A program made the position numbers and the translations under genes. Shown here piece after piece: positions 43,329 to 52,661 of a stretch of DNA of 64,000 nt. Location: contig NZ_JAAOEO010000010.1 of the NCBI RefSeq assembly GCF_011393025.1, positions 124,001-188,000 on the forward strand, read 5' to 3'. Within the stretch, counting starts at the first letter, position 1; each line of letters begins with the position of its first letter. The notes below the pieces were generated by a model that saw nothing but the letters and a program-made list of their open reading frames with translations, did not search any database and was not told the DNA's origin. Source of the stretch: Neobacillus terrae. GTDB taxonomy: Bacteria; Bacillota; Bacilli; Bacillales; Cytobacillaceae.

Positions 43329-45044
43329 ATGGGAAACATAACACAGAATGACAACTCTGGCCAGCAGGCCGGTTCGACCAAAAAAACGGTTGGTCAGTAT
43401 TTATTTGATTGTCTTAAACAGGATGGCATTACGGAAATTTTTGGCGTCCCAGGGGATTATAATTTTACACTGCTTGATACCCTGAATCAGATTAATGGCA
43501 TCCAGTTTATCAATGGAAGGAACGAACTAAACTCGGGATATGCTGCGGATGGTTATGCAAGAGTCAAAGGAATATCTGCTCTGATTACTACCTTTGGAGT
43601 CGGAGAGCTTAGCGCTTGTAATGCGATAGCTGGTGCCAATAGCGAGCATGTGCCATTGATTCACATTGTGGGTGCCCCTCCCGATCAGGATCAAAAAAAA
43701 CACAAGCTAATGCACCACACTCTCATGGACGGAAACTTCGATGTCTTCCGCAAAGTATATGAGCCGATTTCGGCTTACTCTGCAGTGCTGACCCCGGAAA
43801 ACGCCATGATTGAAATCCCGGCAGCGATTCGCACAGCAAAGGAAAAGAGAAAGCCAGTTTACCTTTCAGTAGCCGATGATATCGTGTCCAAGCCCGTCAT
43901 CTTCCGGGAAGCGCCAACACTGACAAGTCCAGCTTCCAACCAAAAAACGCTTGAGGCTGCAGCGGGTCATGTTCGTCAGCTTCTTCAAAAAGCCAGTAGG
44001 CCAGTGATCCTGGTCGATGTCAAGACAATTCGGTTTGGTCTTCAGCCTGCAGTTCATCGGCTAGCTGAAGCAATGAACGTACCTGTTGCAACAACTATGT
44101 ATGGAAAAGGTTCTTTCGACGAAAACCATCTTAATTATATTGGAATGTACGGAGGCTCATTCGGAAGTTCCGAAGTTCAAAGCACGGTTGAAAATGCAGA
44201 TTGTGTTATTGCCGTAGGCTTGGTATGGGCAGATACTAACACTGCATCATTTACAGCAAAATTGAACCCGCTAGTCACAATCGAGATTCAGCCGGATATG
44301 GTCAAGGTTGCAGAATCGGAATATCCAAATGTACATGCAGGAGACATGCTTCTTGCAGTGGAAAAAATCGGATACAGCGGGAAATCATCAGCTGAAAAAG
44401 TGTGCTTCCCTTACGATCAAATCACTGGCATGGCCGATGAACCACTAAAAGCAGCCGACTATTATCCCAGTTTTCAGAACATGTTGAAAGAAAACGATAT
44501 TGTGATTGCCGAAACGGGGACGTTCTTCTATGGTTTTGCACAGGTTAGACTACCGCAAAATGTAACGTACATTACACAGGGAGGCTGGCAGTCCATCGGT
44601 TATGCCACACCATCGGCTTACGGTGCAAGCATCGCCGCACCCAGCCGAAGGGTATTGCTTTTTACAGGTGACGGCTCATTGCAGCTGACCGCCCAAGAGA
44701 TAAGCTCAATGCTCTATTACGGCTGCAAGCCTATCATCTTCGTCCTGAATAACAATGGTTATACGATCGAGAAGTATTTAAATGTGAAAACCAAAACAGA
44801 GGATCAGCAATATAATCAAATCCCACGCTGGTCTTACACCAAGCTGGCCGAAGCCTTTGGGGGCAATGCGTTTACAAGGACAGTCCGAACCAATGGAGAG
44901 CTTGATCAGGCAATAACACAGGCTGAAAAGGAATGTGCAGAAAGACTTTGCCTTATTGAAATGATCGTTGAAGATCCAATGGATGCACCTGAATATATGC
45001 AAGAGATGCGCAGTTATATGCAGAAGCAGCAAAGTCAAAAATAA
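43329..45044 (+). CDS. Thiamine-diphosphate 2-keto-acid decarboxylase (indolepyruvate/pyruvate type)
   Basis: Encodes 571 aa. The family's cofactor glutamate is Glu66 in FINGRNELNSGYAADGYAR; the paired catalytic histidines are His129-His130 (KLMHHTLMDG). The ThDP/Mg motif is FTGDGSLQLTAQEISS with NNNGYTIE closing it. These separate decarboxylases (PDC, IpdC, KdcA) from acetolactate synthases, which lack HH. The product is an aldehyde from pyruvate, branched-chain or aromatic 2-keto acids. AAGGAGTGAGTGAGTGA precedes ATG 43329. Single gene with two terminators after it. An aldehyde dehydrogenase lies 1 kb away but in a separate, opposed operon. Confidence 0.9.
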   Translation: MGNITQNDNSGQQAGSTKKTVGQYLFDCLKQDGITEIFGVPGDYNFTLLDTLNQINGIQFINGRNELNSGYAADGYARVKGISALITTFGVGELSACNAIAGANSEHVPLIHIVGAPPDQDQKKHKLMHHTLMDGNFDVFRKVYEPISAYSAVLTPENAMIEIPAAIRTAKEKRKPVYLSVADDIVSKPVIFREAPTLTSPASNQKTLEAAAGHVRQLLQKASRPVILVDVKTIRFGLQPAVHRLAEAMNVPVATTMYGKGSFDENHLNYIGMYGGSFGSSEVQSTVENADCVIAVGLVWADTNTASFTAKLNPLVTIEIQPDMVKVAESEYPNVHAGDMLLAVEKIGYSGKSSAEKVCFPYDQITGMADEPLKAADYYPSFQNMLKENDIVIAETGTFFYGFAQVRLPQNVTYITQGGWQSIGYATPSAYGASIAAPSRRVLLFTGDGSLQLTAQEISSMLYYGCKPIIFVLNNNGYTIEKYLNVKTKTEDQQYNQIPRWSYTKLAEAFGGNAFTRTVRTNGELDQAITQAEKECAERLCLIEMIVEDPMDAPEYMQEMRSYMQKQQSQK

Positions 45045-45108
45045 TCAAGCAATAAAAAGGGGTAAAAATTGGATGAGGTCTTTCTGGGGCTTCCTTAATA
45101 GGTAGTTT

Positions 45109-45135
45109 AAGGAGAGTTGTAATGTCTCCTTTTTT
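45109..45135 (+). terminator. First terminator after the decarboxylase gene
   Basis: AAGGAGA and TCTCCTT with a 9-base loop, then TTTT. Confidence 0.75.
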
Positions 45136-45151
45136 AGAAATCTATTGTAAA

Positions 45152-45178
45152 ACTCGCCCCAATAAGGCGGGTTTTTTT
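45152..45178 (+). terminator. Second terminator after the decarboxylase gene
   Basis: ACTCGCC and GGCGGGT (one T-G) with a 7-base loop and a T7 run. Confidence 0.78.
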
Positions 45179-45273
45179 AGGGTTTTAGTTAGCTGCTACA
45201 AAAAAACCACCGCTTAGTAGAAGAAGGACAAATTATTTGTCTATTGAATATTTCTTTTAAATATTTAACATTT

Positions 45274-45616
45274 TCATCGAAAATTACAACCAAGTATGTT
45301 TTTAAGTACTATTGTAGTGCGATTGCTTATAACAATCGCACCCGGTAGTTCAACAACACATAAATCTGCTTGTTGAAATTCAATTGATTTTGCTTGATAC
45401 ATTTTGTCTTGATATTCATAAACAATAACAAGTTCCCCAATATAGGCAGCTGGAGTAACTTGTCCAGGGATTATAGCTATAAGTTGAGTTTCTTTTACTT
45501 CATAAACAATAATACTTCCAAAACCTATATCATCACCAAATTAAGGCTTGATTGTTTTGAGTGTTATATCAACTATATATACTTTGCCAAAAAATAGGAC
45601 TTTCACAGGGGCCAAA
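45274..45616 (-). pseudogene. Broken gene of unknown family
   Basis: A single minus-strand frame reads LAPVKVLFFGKVYIVDITLK, TIKP, TAA at 45541, then FGDDIGFGSIIVYEVKETQL, IAIIPGQVTPAAYIGELVIV and YEYQDKMYQAKSIEFQQADL before TGA at 45274. The text is beta-rich and well-formed on both sides of the stop, so it looks like one nonsense-mutated protein of at least 113 aa. No homologue comes to mind. Confidence 0.5.
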
Positions 45617-45883
45617 CTTCCGTTTTTCTTTTCCTTGTTACAGCATTCTCCTTTTTGATATTCTTCTTAAAAAACAATTTTCCTTGTTCAACTCCTCCCT
45701 CTGTTTATTTCGTTTTTCTCGCAAATACCCGGGAATATGTTCAGATCTTAGCTTCATGGAGGCATAGTGAAACCTAGGAGGTAAAATTTAAAAATAAGGC
45801 GTATCTTTCTTAAAATAAATGTATTTTGAAAATTTTAAGACATAAATTGCAACTTGACTGGACATGCTTGTTTACACAAAAAA
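45617..45883. other. Intergenic region
   Basis: Short open frames only; none has a ribosome binding site with a plausible product. Confidence 0.35.
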
Positions 45884-45910
45884 AGGACGAAGATTAATCA
45901 CCTTCATCCT
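45884..45910 (-). terminator. Terminator of the catabolic operon
   Basis: On the minus strand AGGATGAAG and CTTCGTCCT (one U-G pair), then TTTTTTTGTG. It lies 170 bases after the aldehyde dehydrogenase stop. A second hairpin (AAGCAAGG/CCTTGCTT) is closer, at 46003-46027. Confidence 0.75.
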
Positions 45911-46076
45911 ACAAATCTATTTCACCACGAGGCTGTCCCCATTCATTCCTTACTAGAAAGCAAATGGACGGTTCTTTCTTTCCAACGAAAACTATTTCAA
46001 AGAAGCAAGGGAACCTTCTCCTTGCTTGTCTTCTCAATAAATCGTTCAAACTTCAGGGTGAGGCTGGGCAGGTAAA

Positions 46077-47507
46077 TCAATTTAATTTTATACCCATAAA
46101 TTTTATTTCCGTCATTTCTGAAATGGCGGAAGCAACCCCTTCCCGACCAATGCCGCTCAACTTGACACCGCCGTAAGGATAATTGTCCTGTCGAACTGTC
46201 GAGATTTCATTAATCCATACTCCACCTGTTTCTAATTCTTCAAAGAAACGAAAAGCCCTGTTGATATCCGATGTGAAGACACCTGCCTGCAGTCCGAAAT
46301 CAGAATTGTTGGCAGCAGCAATAACCTCTTCCTCTGTTTCAAAAGGAATCACCGATACTAAGGGTGCAAAAACCTCCTGGCAAACCACCTTCATTGAAGG
46401 CTGAACATCAACCAACACTGTAGGTTCGAGAAGAGCCCCTTGTCGCTGCCCCCCAGCTAATACCTTAGCCCCTTGGCTCACAGCCTCCTGAATCCAGGAT
46501 TCAGCACGAATAGCTGCATCTTCCGTAATCAGCGGGCCCACATCCGTTGTATCCATTGCCGGGTCTCCCGCTTTCAGGTTTTTCACTAACGGAACCAATT
46601 GATCTAAAAATTTGCCAAAGACTGACTCATGTACATAAATTCGTTGAACAGATATACAGGCTTGTCCTGCAAATGAAAATCCGCCTTTTACCATACCCGC
46701 AACCGCCGCATCCAAGTCAGCATCCGGAAACACAATATTTGGAGAATTGGACCCTAATTCAAGGGTTACTTTTCGGTTTCCGGCCATTTCTTTAATTTTA
46801 TAGCCTACAGGGCCGCTTCCGGTAAAGGTGACTTTTTTTACATGACGGTGAGTAACTAATTTAGGTACGAGGTTGGCACCAAAACCGTTCACCACATTTA
46901 CAGCTCCAGCAGGAAGTCCCGCTTCCTCCATTAATTGAACCAGTTTCATCGCCGACAAGGGCGTTTTTTCTGCTGGTTTCAAAACTACCGAACATCCGGC
47001 AGCAATAGCGGTAGCAAGTTTATGAAGCACAAGATTTAGTGGGAAGTTAAATGGGGTAATGGCTGCCACCACGCCCACTGGAATGCGTTTAGCAAAACCA
47101 ATCCGCCCTTCTCCTCCAACCGCCGAATCCATTTTGATCAGTTCTCCGTCGTTTCGCTTTGCTTCTTCACTGGCAAAACGCAGAACTTGAACAGCTCTGC
47201 CTACTTCCCCATGTGCATCACGAATCGGTTTCCCAGCTTCCTGGCATAGGAGCTGGGAAAATTCCACTCCACAGCTTTCGAGTAAGTCTGCCGATTTCCG
47301 AAGAATGGTTGATCGCTGATGCGCAGGCATTCTCTTCATCGTTTGCTCAAAAACCTGTTGAGCCGTTTCAATGGCTAAAAATAAATCTTCCTCCGTAGCA
47401 AAATCCACGCTTCCTACTAATTCCCCGTTATAAGGATTGTGTACCTCATAAAGGTCCCGCCCGTTTCCCTTATATTCTTTCCCGTTGATTAGAGAACCAA
47501 TGTTCAT
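46077..47507 (-). CDS. NAD(P)-dependent aldehyde dehydrogenase
   Basis: Encodes 476 aa. ALDH motifs: VVAAITPFNFPLNLVLHK with the catalytic Asn, VTFTGSGPVGYKIKEM, the general base in VTLELGSNSPNIVFPD, and the nucleophilic Cys in FSFAGQACISVQRIYVHE. The C-terminal YPYGGVKLSGIGREG is standard. The N-terminal start MNIGSLINGKEYKGNGRD and LAIETAQQVFEQT place it near lactaldehyde/sulfolactaldehyde/GapN-like dehydrogenases by my reading. Last gene of the operon, 12 bases after the ABC ATPase gene. Probably oxidises the aldehyde formed by the aminotransferase or by the HisD-like enzyme. Confidence 0.88.
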   Translation of the reverse strand: MNIGSLINGKEYKGNGRDLYEVHNPYNGELVGSVDFATEEDLFLAIETAQQVFEQTMKRMPAHQRSTILRKSADLLESCGVEFSQLLCQEAGKPIRDAHGEVGRAVQVLRFASEEAKRNDGELIKMDSAVGGEGRIGFAKRIPVGVVAAITPFNFPLNLVLHKLATAIAAGCSVVLKPAEKTPLSAMKLVQLMEEAGLPAGAVNVVNGFGANLVPKLVTHRHVKKVTFTGSGPVGYKIKEMAGNRKVTLELGSNSPNIVFPDADLDAAVAGMVKGGFSFAGQACISVQRIYVHESVFGKFLDQLVPLVKNLKAGDPAMDTTDVGPLITEDAAIRAESWIQEAVSQGAKVLAGGQRQGALLEPTVLVDVQPSMKVVCQEVFAPLVSVIPFETEEEVIAAANNSDFGLQAGVFTSDINRAFRFFEELETGGVWINEISTVRQDNYPYGGVKLSGIGREGVASAISEMTEIKFMGIKLN

Positions 47508-47519
47508 AATATTATCCTC

Positions 47520-48272
47520 CTAATGTTCCACCTTTTGAAGAAATTCTCGGGTTCGGTTATGTTTCGGGTTATGAAAAAATTCCTTCGGCGGTCCTTCCTC
47601 GACGATAACTCCCCCGTCCATAAAAATAATCCGATCCCCGACCTCTTCAGCGAAATTCATTTCATGCGTGACTAAAACCATCGTCATACCCTCTTTAGCT
47701 AATTCCCGAACGACATTTAGCACCTCTCCGATCAGTTCAGGATCCAGACCGGATGTGGCCTCGTCAAATAGCATAGCTTTCGGTTCCATAGCGAGAGCTC
47801 TAGCTATGGCGACGCGCTGCTGCTGCCCGCCCGATAATTGACTTGGATAATGATTCATCCGTTCTGCTAAGCCTACTTTACGCAAATATATTTCTGCTGT
47901 TTCACGAGCAGCTTCTTTTGATTTTTTTCTGATTTTGATTTGAGCTGCCATTACATTTTCGATTGCCGTCATAGTTGGGAATAAGTTAAACCTTTGAAAC
48001 ACCATTCCCACTTCCGTACGAAGGGCTGCAACATGTTTCTCATTAAATCTTTCGCCCGGTTTGATAAAATAATCACCATGTACTTTTACGGTTCCGTTGG
48101 TTGGGATTTCTAAACAGTTAAGGCAGCGCAGAAAGGTGGATTTTCCCGATCCAGATGGCCCGATGATGACCACCTTTTCTCCTTGTTTGATTTCCAAATC
48201 AATTCCTTTTAGGATTTCGTTTGAGCCAAAAGATTTTCGCAATTGGTTTACTTCTATGATTGCATTAGACAT
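47520..48272 (-). CDS. Amino-acid-type ABC transporter ATP-binding protein (GlnQ/HisP family)
   Basis: Encodes 250 aa. Walker [19 protein letters not shown]-loop [17 protein letters not shown], signature [19 protein letters not shown], Walker [15 protein letters not shown] and switch His [10 protein letters not shown]. Walker B has ATSGLDPE where family members usually have PTSALDPE, a tolerated variation. The start overlaps the permease stop by eight bases. Powers uptake with the permease and binding protein encoded upstream. Confidence 0.93.
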   Translation of the reverse strand: MSNAIIEVNQLRKSFGSNEILKGIDLEIKQGEKVVIIGPSGSGKSTFLRCLNCLEIPTNGTVKVHGDYFIKPGERFNEKHVAALRTEVGMVFQRFNLFPTMTAIENVMAAQIKIRKKSKEAARETAEIYLRKVGLAERMNHYPSQLSGGQQQRVAIARALAMEPKAMLFDEATSGLDPELIGEVLNVVRELAKEGMTMVLVTHEMNFAEEVGDRIIFMDGGVIVEEGPPKEFFHNPKHNRTREFLQKVEH

Positions 48273-48972
48273 GACGGGCTAATCTCCTCTCCATCACACG
48301 AACGACTTGAGCCATGGGTAAACTTAAAACTAAATACGCTAAGGCTAAAAGCGTGTAGGATTCAATAGTTAAGAACGTTTGAGAGGCATACGCCTGGGTT
48401 CGAAGTAGTAGTTCATAAACTGTAATGAAAGCAAGGAGTGAGGTATCTTTCACCATCATGATAATGTAATTGCCAAAGGTCGGTAAAGCAATACGACCAG
48501 CTTGTGGAATAACGATGGACCACATCGCCTGTTGTTTGGTATAACCTAGTGCTAGAGCCGCTTCCATTTGACCGCGGTCTACTGAAATAATAGAGGATCG
48601 AATAACTTCAGATAAATAAGCGCCATAATTGATTCCTAAGGCAACGCTACCTGCTGTAAAGGCATCAAAATTTATTTGGTAATCTGGAATCCAAAATTGA
48701 ACCACTAGAGAGAGGAGCAATGGAACAACATAATACATATACACAAGTTGGACAACCAAAGGGGTTCCCCGAATTATTTCAAGAAATACAACCAATAACC
48801 AATCCAGCCATTTGATTTTTGAAATACGCCCCAGGGCAATCAGCGTTCCAATTATTAATGCCAGAGCGAAACCGAACATGGTAGCTCCGAGCACGGTCCC
48901 CATCGCTTTTAACAATTCTGGATACAGGTCTTTAAAGGCTGTAGCAAAATCCAAATTTTTTAAGATGTTCAT
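48265..48972 (-). CDS. Amino-acid-type ABC transporter permease (HisM/GlnP family)
   Basis: Encodes 235 aa with about five helices. The HisMQ signature [16 protein letters not shown] and [19 protein letters not shown] are at the N-terminal half; the coupling (EAA) loop is [25 protein letters not shown] precedes ATG 48972. A single permease gene implies a homodimer. Confidence 0.92.
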   Translation of the reverse strand: MNILKNLDFATAFKDLYPELLKAMGTVLGATMFGFALALIIGTLIALGRISKIKWLDWLLVVFLEIIRGTPLVVQLVYMYYVVPLLLSLVVQFWIPDYQINFDAFTAGSVALGINYGAYLSEVIRSSIISVDRGQMEAALALGYTKQQAMWSIVIPQAGRIALPTFGNYIIMMVKDTSLLAFITVYELLLRTQAYASQTFLTIESYTLLALAYLVLSLPMAQVVRVMERRLARHV

Positions 48973-49046
48973 ATGTAACCCCCTTAGAGAAGTACGAGCG
49001 CTGTTTAAACTGTCCGGACGCTAGAGCTGGACATTTAATAAAGATA

Positions 49047-49071
49047 GGAGAGCTTAAGATACAAGCTCTCC
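49047..49071 (-). terminator. Intra-operon hairpin after the binding-protein gene
   Basis: GGAGAGCTT and AAGCTCTCC, 9-bp stem, 7-base loop, with a weak T-run (TATCTTTATT). In importer operons such a hairpin gives more binding protein than permease, by partial termination or mRNA protection. Confidence 0.65.
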
Positions 49072-49081
49072 TTGAAACTAT

Positions 49082-49945
49082 TTACTTTCCAGCAGGCACG
49101 AAATTATCTTCGTTTAATCCATACTTTTTCAAAACTTCAAGGACAAATCCTTCTTCCTTCAACTTATCCAATTCCCGATTCACGGCTTCCAAAAGATCAT
49201 TATCTGACTTACGGACAGCTGCTCCAATGTTCCCAGCTGCTTCGGCTTTATACGGAGAAACCAATTTTAAATTCAAGGATTTATCATTGGTGATACTATA
49301 CCCTGCCACAGCACTATCAGTGATACAAGCATCAACTTTTTTCGTATTTACAGCTAGAAGAAGCTCGGATTGAGAATTAAACACCTTAACGTCTTTAATT
49401 TTTCCTTCTTTTTGAAGCTTTTGTGCAAATTCAAGGAATGCTGTTCCTTTTTGTCCCCCAACAATTTTATCTTTTAAATCATCCAACCCTTTGATAGTAG
49501 AAGCTTTTAGGACAACTAATGCTTCTCCTTCTGTGTACCAGATGTTAGTAAAGTTCGCAATTTTTTGACGCTCAGGCTTGATATACATTCCATCTGTTAC
49601 CATATCAACTCGGTTGTTATTTAATTCGAGCAATAAGTTTTCGAACTTAACTTCTTTCATTTCTACTTTCGAAATACCTAAACGTTTAGCAATTTCTGTA
49701 ATAATTTCAGCATCAATACCAGCAAACTTCTTTGTATCCTTATCGATGTAGGCAAAAGGAACATCGTTAGATGAAGCGACTACAAGCACCCCTTTATCTT
49801 TAATTTTTTCTAATGCACTAACAGAAGATTTGCCGTTCCCTTTTGAGTTCTCAGCATTTCCGTTCGTAGTCTTTCCACTGCTGCACCCAGCTAAAAGAAC
49901 GAGAGAAAGAACAGTAAGAATGAACATTTTTGTAAATTTTTTCAC
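49082..49945 (-). CDS. Amino-acid-type ABC substrate-binding lipoprotein
   Basis: Encodes 287 aa from GTG 49945 (GGGGGAAATAAG upstream). Signal with lipobox LLAGC gives lipidated Cys21. The SBP_bac_3 fold follows: KIKDKGVLVVASSNDVPFAY, FAGIDAEIITEIAKRLGI, and TDGMYIKPERQKIANFTN, where family 3 proteins contact the ligand amino and carboxylate groups. Substrate not deducible; the neighbouring enzymes suggest a small amine or hydroxy acid. Confidence 0.92.
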   Translation of the reverse strand: MKKFTKMFILTVLSLVLLAGCSSGKTTNGNAENSKGNGKSSVSALEKIKDKGVLVVASSNDVPFAYIDKDTKKFAGIDAEIITEIAKRLGISKVEMKEVKFENLLLELNNNRVDMVTDGMYIKPERQKIANFTNIWYTEGEALVVLKASTIKGLDDLKDKIVGGQKGTAFLEFAQKLQKEGKIKDVKVFNSQSELLLAVNTKKVDACITDSAVAGYSITNDKSLNLKLVSPYKAEAAGNIGAAVRKSDNDLLEAVNRELDKLKEEGFVLEVLKKYGLNEDNFVPAGK

Positions 49946-49969
49946 CTTATTTCCCCCTTGAAAAATTTT

Positions 49970-51241
49970 TTATTGGATATCCAGATTTCCGCTCCATCTG
50001 ATATTGGCTGATCGCAGATGACCGATTAGTCCTTCTTGGCTTGATTGCCGGACACAATGGGGAGCGAGCACATCTACGCCTTCTGGTTTGATTAGCTGAT
50101 AGGTGACCACTTTTAGAAATGTTCCAACCCACACCCCGCCTGTATATTTTGCAGCGGCACTAGTAGGAAGTATATGATTGGTTCCACACACTTTGTCGGC
50201 ATAGACAACCGAGGAAAGGTCTCCTAAAAATAGTGATCCATAATTGAGAAAACGGTCCTTAATGTCATAGGCATTTATGGTTTGAACATGAAGATGTTCC
50301 GGTGCCCACTCATTCACAATCGAAATGGCCTCTTCTAAAGTATCAGCCAGGAATACTTGTCCCTTTCTTTCCCACGAAACGCGGGCCACTTCTGCAGTCG
50401 GCAAAGTTTTAAGCTGTTCATCTATTTCACGAAGAACAGCCACTCCTAAATCCCGGTCGGTGGTAACTAAGGCAACCCGGGCATTAACATCATGTTCCGC
50501 TTGGGCGAGTAAATCAGAAGCGACATAAACCGGATTAGCAAATTGGTCAGCAACAACCATCACTTCACTAGGACCGGCTAACAAATCAATTCCAACATGA
50601 CCATGAACTTGGCGCTTGGCTTCTGTTACAAACATGTTCCCTGGTCCTGTAATTTTGTTAACAGGTGTTATCGATTCCGTCCCGTAAGCGAGAGCGGCAA
50701 TCGCTTGAGCTCCTCCAACACGGTAGATTTCATCCGCTCCAGACAAGTGCGCCGCTACCAAAACCGCTGGGTGGACTTCACCTGTTTTGGTTGGCGGTGT
50801 ACATACTTTCACGTTTGAAACACCTGCCACTTTGGCGGGAATGATAGCCATCTGTGCAGAAGATAACAACGGATATCGTCCTCCAGGAACATAAGCTCCC
50901 ACCGTTTCAATAGGAATGACCCGTTGCCCTAAAAAGACCCCTGGAATCATTTCTTGCTCAAATTCTGTTAGTGAACGGCGCTGGGCTTCGGCAAAGGCCT
51001 GAATCCGTTCCACCGAAAATTGGAGGTCCTCAATCAGCGTTTGCGGCAATTGGGATTGTGCCTTTCGGATGTCCTCGTCTTGAACACAAAGGTCTTCGAT
51101 ATCCACCCCATCAAACTGCCGCAAATAGGCTTTAAGGGCAGCATCCCCTTCTTGACGGACGCGTTGAATAATGGCAGATACAGCGTTTGCAACAATCACT
51201 TTTTCACCATTGTTCTGCTTCTCCTGTTTTAACATTTCCAT
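49970..51241 (-). CDS. HisD-superfamily zinc dehydrogenase, HpsN (sulfopropanediol dehydrogenase)-like
   Basis: Encodes 423 aa. It belongs to the histidinol dehydrogenase fold: YVPGGRYPLLSSAQMAIIPA, TGPGNMFVTEAKRQVHGH, metal-ligand region LLAQAEHDVNARVALVTT, and EWAPEHLHVQ. The C-terminus differs from biosynthetic HisD: NYGSLFLGDLSSVVYADK, GTNHILPTSAAAKYTGGV and the end GLIGHLRSANIRW, which resembles the DHPS (2,3-dihydroxypropane-1-sulfonate) dehydrogenase HpsN group. No other his gene is near, and it is flanked by catabolic genes. Inferred role: four-electron oxidation of an alcohol to an acid with NAD. The actual substrate is open. AAGGAG precedes ATG 51241. Confidence 0.82.
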   Translation of the reverse strand: MEMLKQEKQNNGEKVIVANAVSAIIQRVRQEGDAALKAYLRQFDGVDIEDLCVQDEDIRKAQSQLPQTLIEDLQFSVERIQAFAEAQRRSLTEFEQEMIPGVFLGQRVIPIETVGAYVPGGRYPLLSSAQMAIIPAKVAGVSNVKVCTPPTKTGEVHPAVLVAAHLSGADEIYRVGGAQAIAALAYGTESITPVNKITGPGNMFVTEAKRQVHGHVGIDLLAGPSEVMVVADQFANPVYVASDLLAQAEHDVNARVALVTTDRDLGVAVLREIDEQLKTLPTAEVARVSWERKGQVFLADTLEEAISIVNEWAPEHLHVQTINAYDIKDRFLNYGSLFLGDLSSVVYADKVCGTNHILPTSAAAKYTGGVWVGTFLKVVTYQLIKPEGVDVLAPHCVRQSSQEGLIGHLRSANIRWSGNLDIQ

Positions 51242-51256
51242 GGACGAGTCTCCTTT

Positions 51257-52606
51257 TTACGCGTTTATCGTTTGAATCAACACTTCTTGAATGGCTGATT
51301 TCAACACATCCAAACCCTCAGCCAGCTGTTCATCGGTCACCACTAATGGAACTAACACGCGAATACAATTACTGAAAAGTCCAGCGCTTAGAAGGATGAG
51401 CCCTTTTTGCTGTGCAACCGAAATAATCTGTGCGACAGATTCCTTATCTGGCTCTTTTGTTAACGGGTCTTTTACCAATTCAATAGCAATCATGGAACCT
51501 AAGCCACGAACATCCCCAATTTGAGGAAATTGATCTTTCATACTAGTAAACCGTTCGATTAACACCTCACCGATTTTTTGGGATCTCTCTACTAATTTGT
51601 CATTCTCAATAATCTTGATTACTTCGAGAGCAGCCACACATCCAAGCGGGCTTCCACCATACGTACCCCCAATTTCCCCAGAGGCTGGAGCATCTATAAT
51701 TTCGGAACGTCCGACAACTGCAGAAATCGGAAGACCCGCTCCTAAAGATTTGGATAAGGTCATCAAATCAGGCACAACCCCGAATTGCTCGATTGCGAAC
51801 ATCGTACCGGTACGAGCAAAACCGGTCTGAATTTCATCGGCAATAAAGAGAATTCCGTATTTTTCACATATTTTCTTGAGCCCTTGCATGAAGGTTCTGG
51901 AAGGAACGATAAATCCCCCCTCCCCTTGAACAGGTTCGATAATCACGGCAGCAATTTCATCAGATGGTGCTTCCGATAAGAAGAAGGTTTCTAATTGCTG
52001 CAATAACTCTTGATCAAGCTGCTCCTCTGTCATTCCTTCAGGTCTACGGAAATAATAGGGATAACCGGCACGGAATGTCTCAGGGGCAAACGGTCCAAAT
52101 TGATATTTATATGGTTTAACTTTACTAGTTAAGGACATCGCCAAGAGCGTCCGGCCATGGAAGCCGCGTTCAAATGAAATAACCCCTTTTCGTCCTGTAT
52201 ACTTTCTGGCCATTTTAATAGCATTTTCAACCGCCTCAGCTCCACTATTAGCAAAGAACGCCTTCTTCGCATGATCCCCTGGAGTAATTCGAACTAGCTC
52301 TTCAGCCAAGGAAATATAAGGTTCATACATCATGACGTTAAAACAAGTATGGATATACTGATCAAGCTGCTTTTTTAATGCCTGGACGACACGTGCTGGA
52401 CTGTGGCCAACATTTAATGTTCCAATAGCACCAGCAAAGTCAATAAATGTATTCCCATCAACATCTGTTAAAAGAGCTCCTTCACCCTTTTCCGCAAAAG
52501 ACAAAACCGTATTAGACGGCCCGCGTGCAACCACTTGTCCTTTTCTTTTTAACAGCTCTTGTGCCTTTGGACCTGGCACGACTGTTTTCATGTTAATGGA
52601 TGGCAT
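51257..52606 (-). CDS. Class III PLP aminotransferase, GabT-like
   Basis: Encodes 449 aa from ATG 52606 (GAGGGGG upstream). Class III marks: FFANSGAEAVENAIKMARKY (PLP phosphate), ISFERGFHGRTLLAMSLT, IIEPVQGEGGFIVPS, the Asp in ILFIADEIQTGFARTG, and the Schiff-base Lys in LMTLSKSLGAGLPISAVVG. Nearest group is 4-aminobutyrate and related omega-amine transaminases, which make semialdehydes. First structural gene after the operator; the operon's aldehyde dehydrogenase could take the product. Confidence 0.88.
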   Translation of the reverse strand: MPSINMKTVVPGPKAQELLKRKGQVVARGPSNTVLSFAEKGEGALLTDVDGNTFIDFAGAIGTLNVGHSPARVVQALKKQLDQYIHTCFNVMMYEPYISLAEELVRITPGDHAKKAFFANSGAEAVENAIKMARKYTGRKGVISFERGFHGRTLLAMSLTSKVKPYKYQFGPFAPETFRAGYPYYFRRPEGMTEEQLDQELLQQLETFFLSEAPSDEIAAVIIEPVQGEGGFIVPSRTFMQGLKKICEKYGILFIADEIQTGFARTGTMFAIEQFGVVPDLMTLSKSLGAGLPISAVVGRSEIIDAPASGEIGGTYGGSPLGCVAALEVIKIIENDKLVERSQKIGEVLIERFTSMKDQFPQIGDVRGLGSMIAIELVKDPLTKEPDKESVAQIISVAQQKGLILLSAGLFSNCIRVLVPLVVTDEQLAEGLDVLKSAIQEVLIQTINA

Positions 52607-52626
52607 ATTGTATCCCCCTCTACGTG

Positions 52627-52645
52627 TACAATCATTGTATACAAT
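52627..52645 (-). promoter_or_regulatory. GntR-type operator before the aminotransferase operon
   Basis: ATTGTATACAAT (52634-52645) is a perfect 12-bp palindrome, with GTACAAT (52627-52632) as an extra half-site. TTGTATACAA-like palindromes are common for FadR-subfamily GntR regulators. It lies 20 bases before the aminotransferase start and downstream of the regulator gene. Confidence 0.65.
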
Positions 52646-52661
52646 CAACCCTAGTAAAAAA

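Noticed and set aside
49970..51241. Annotation as histidine-biosynthesis hisD
   Set aside because: No his genes nearby, the C-terminal HisD signature is missing, and the operon context is catabolic.
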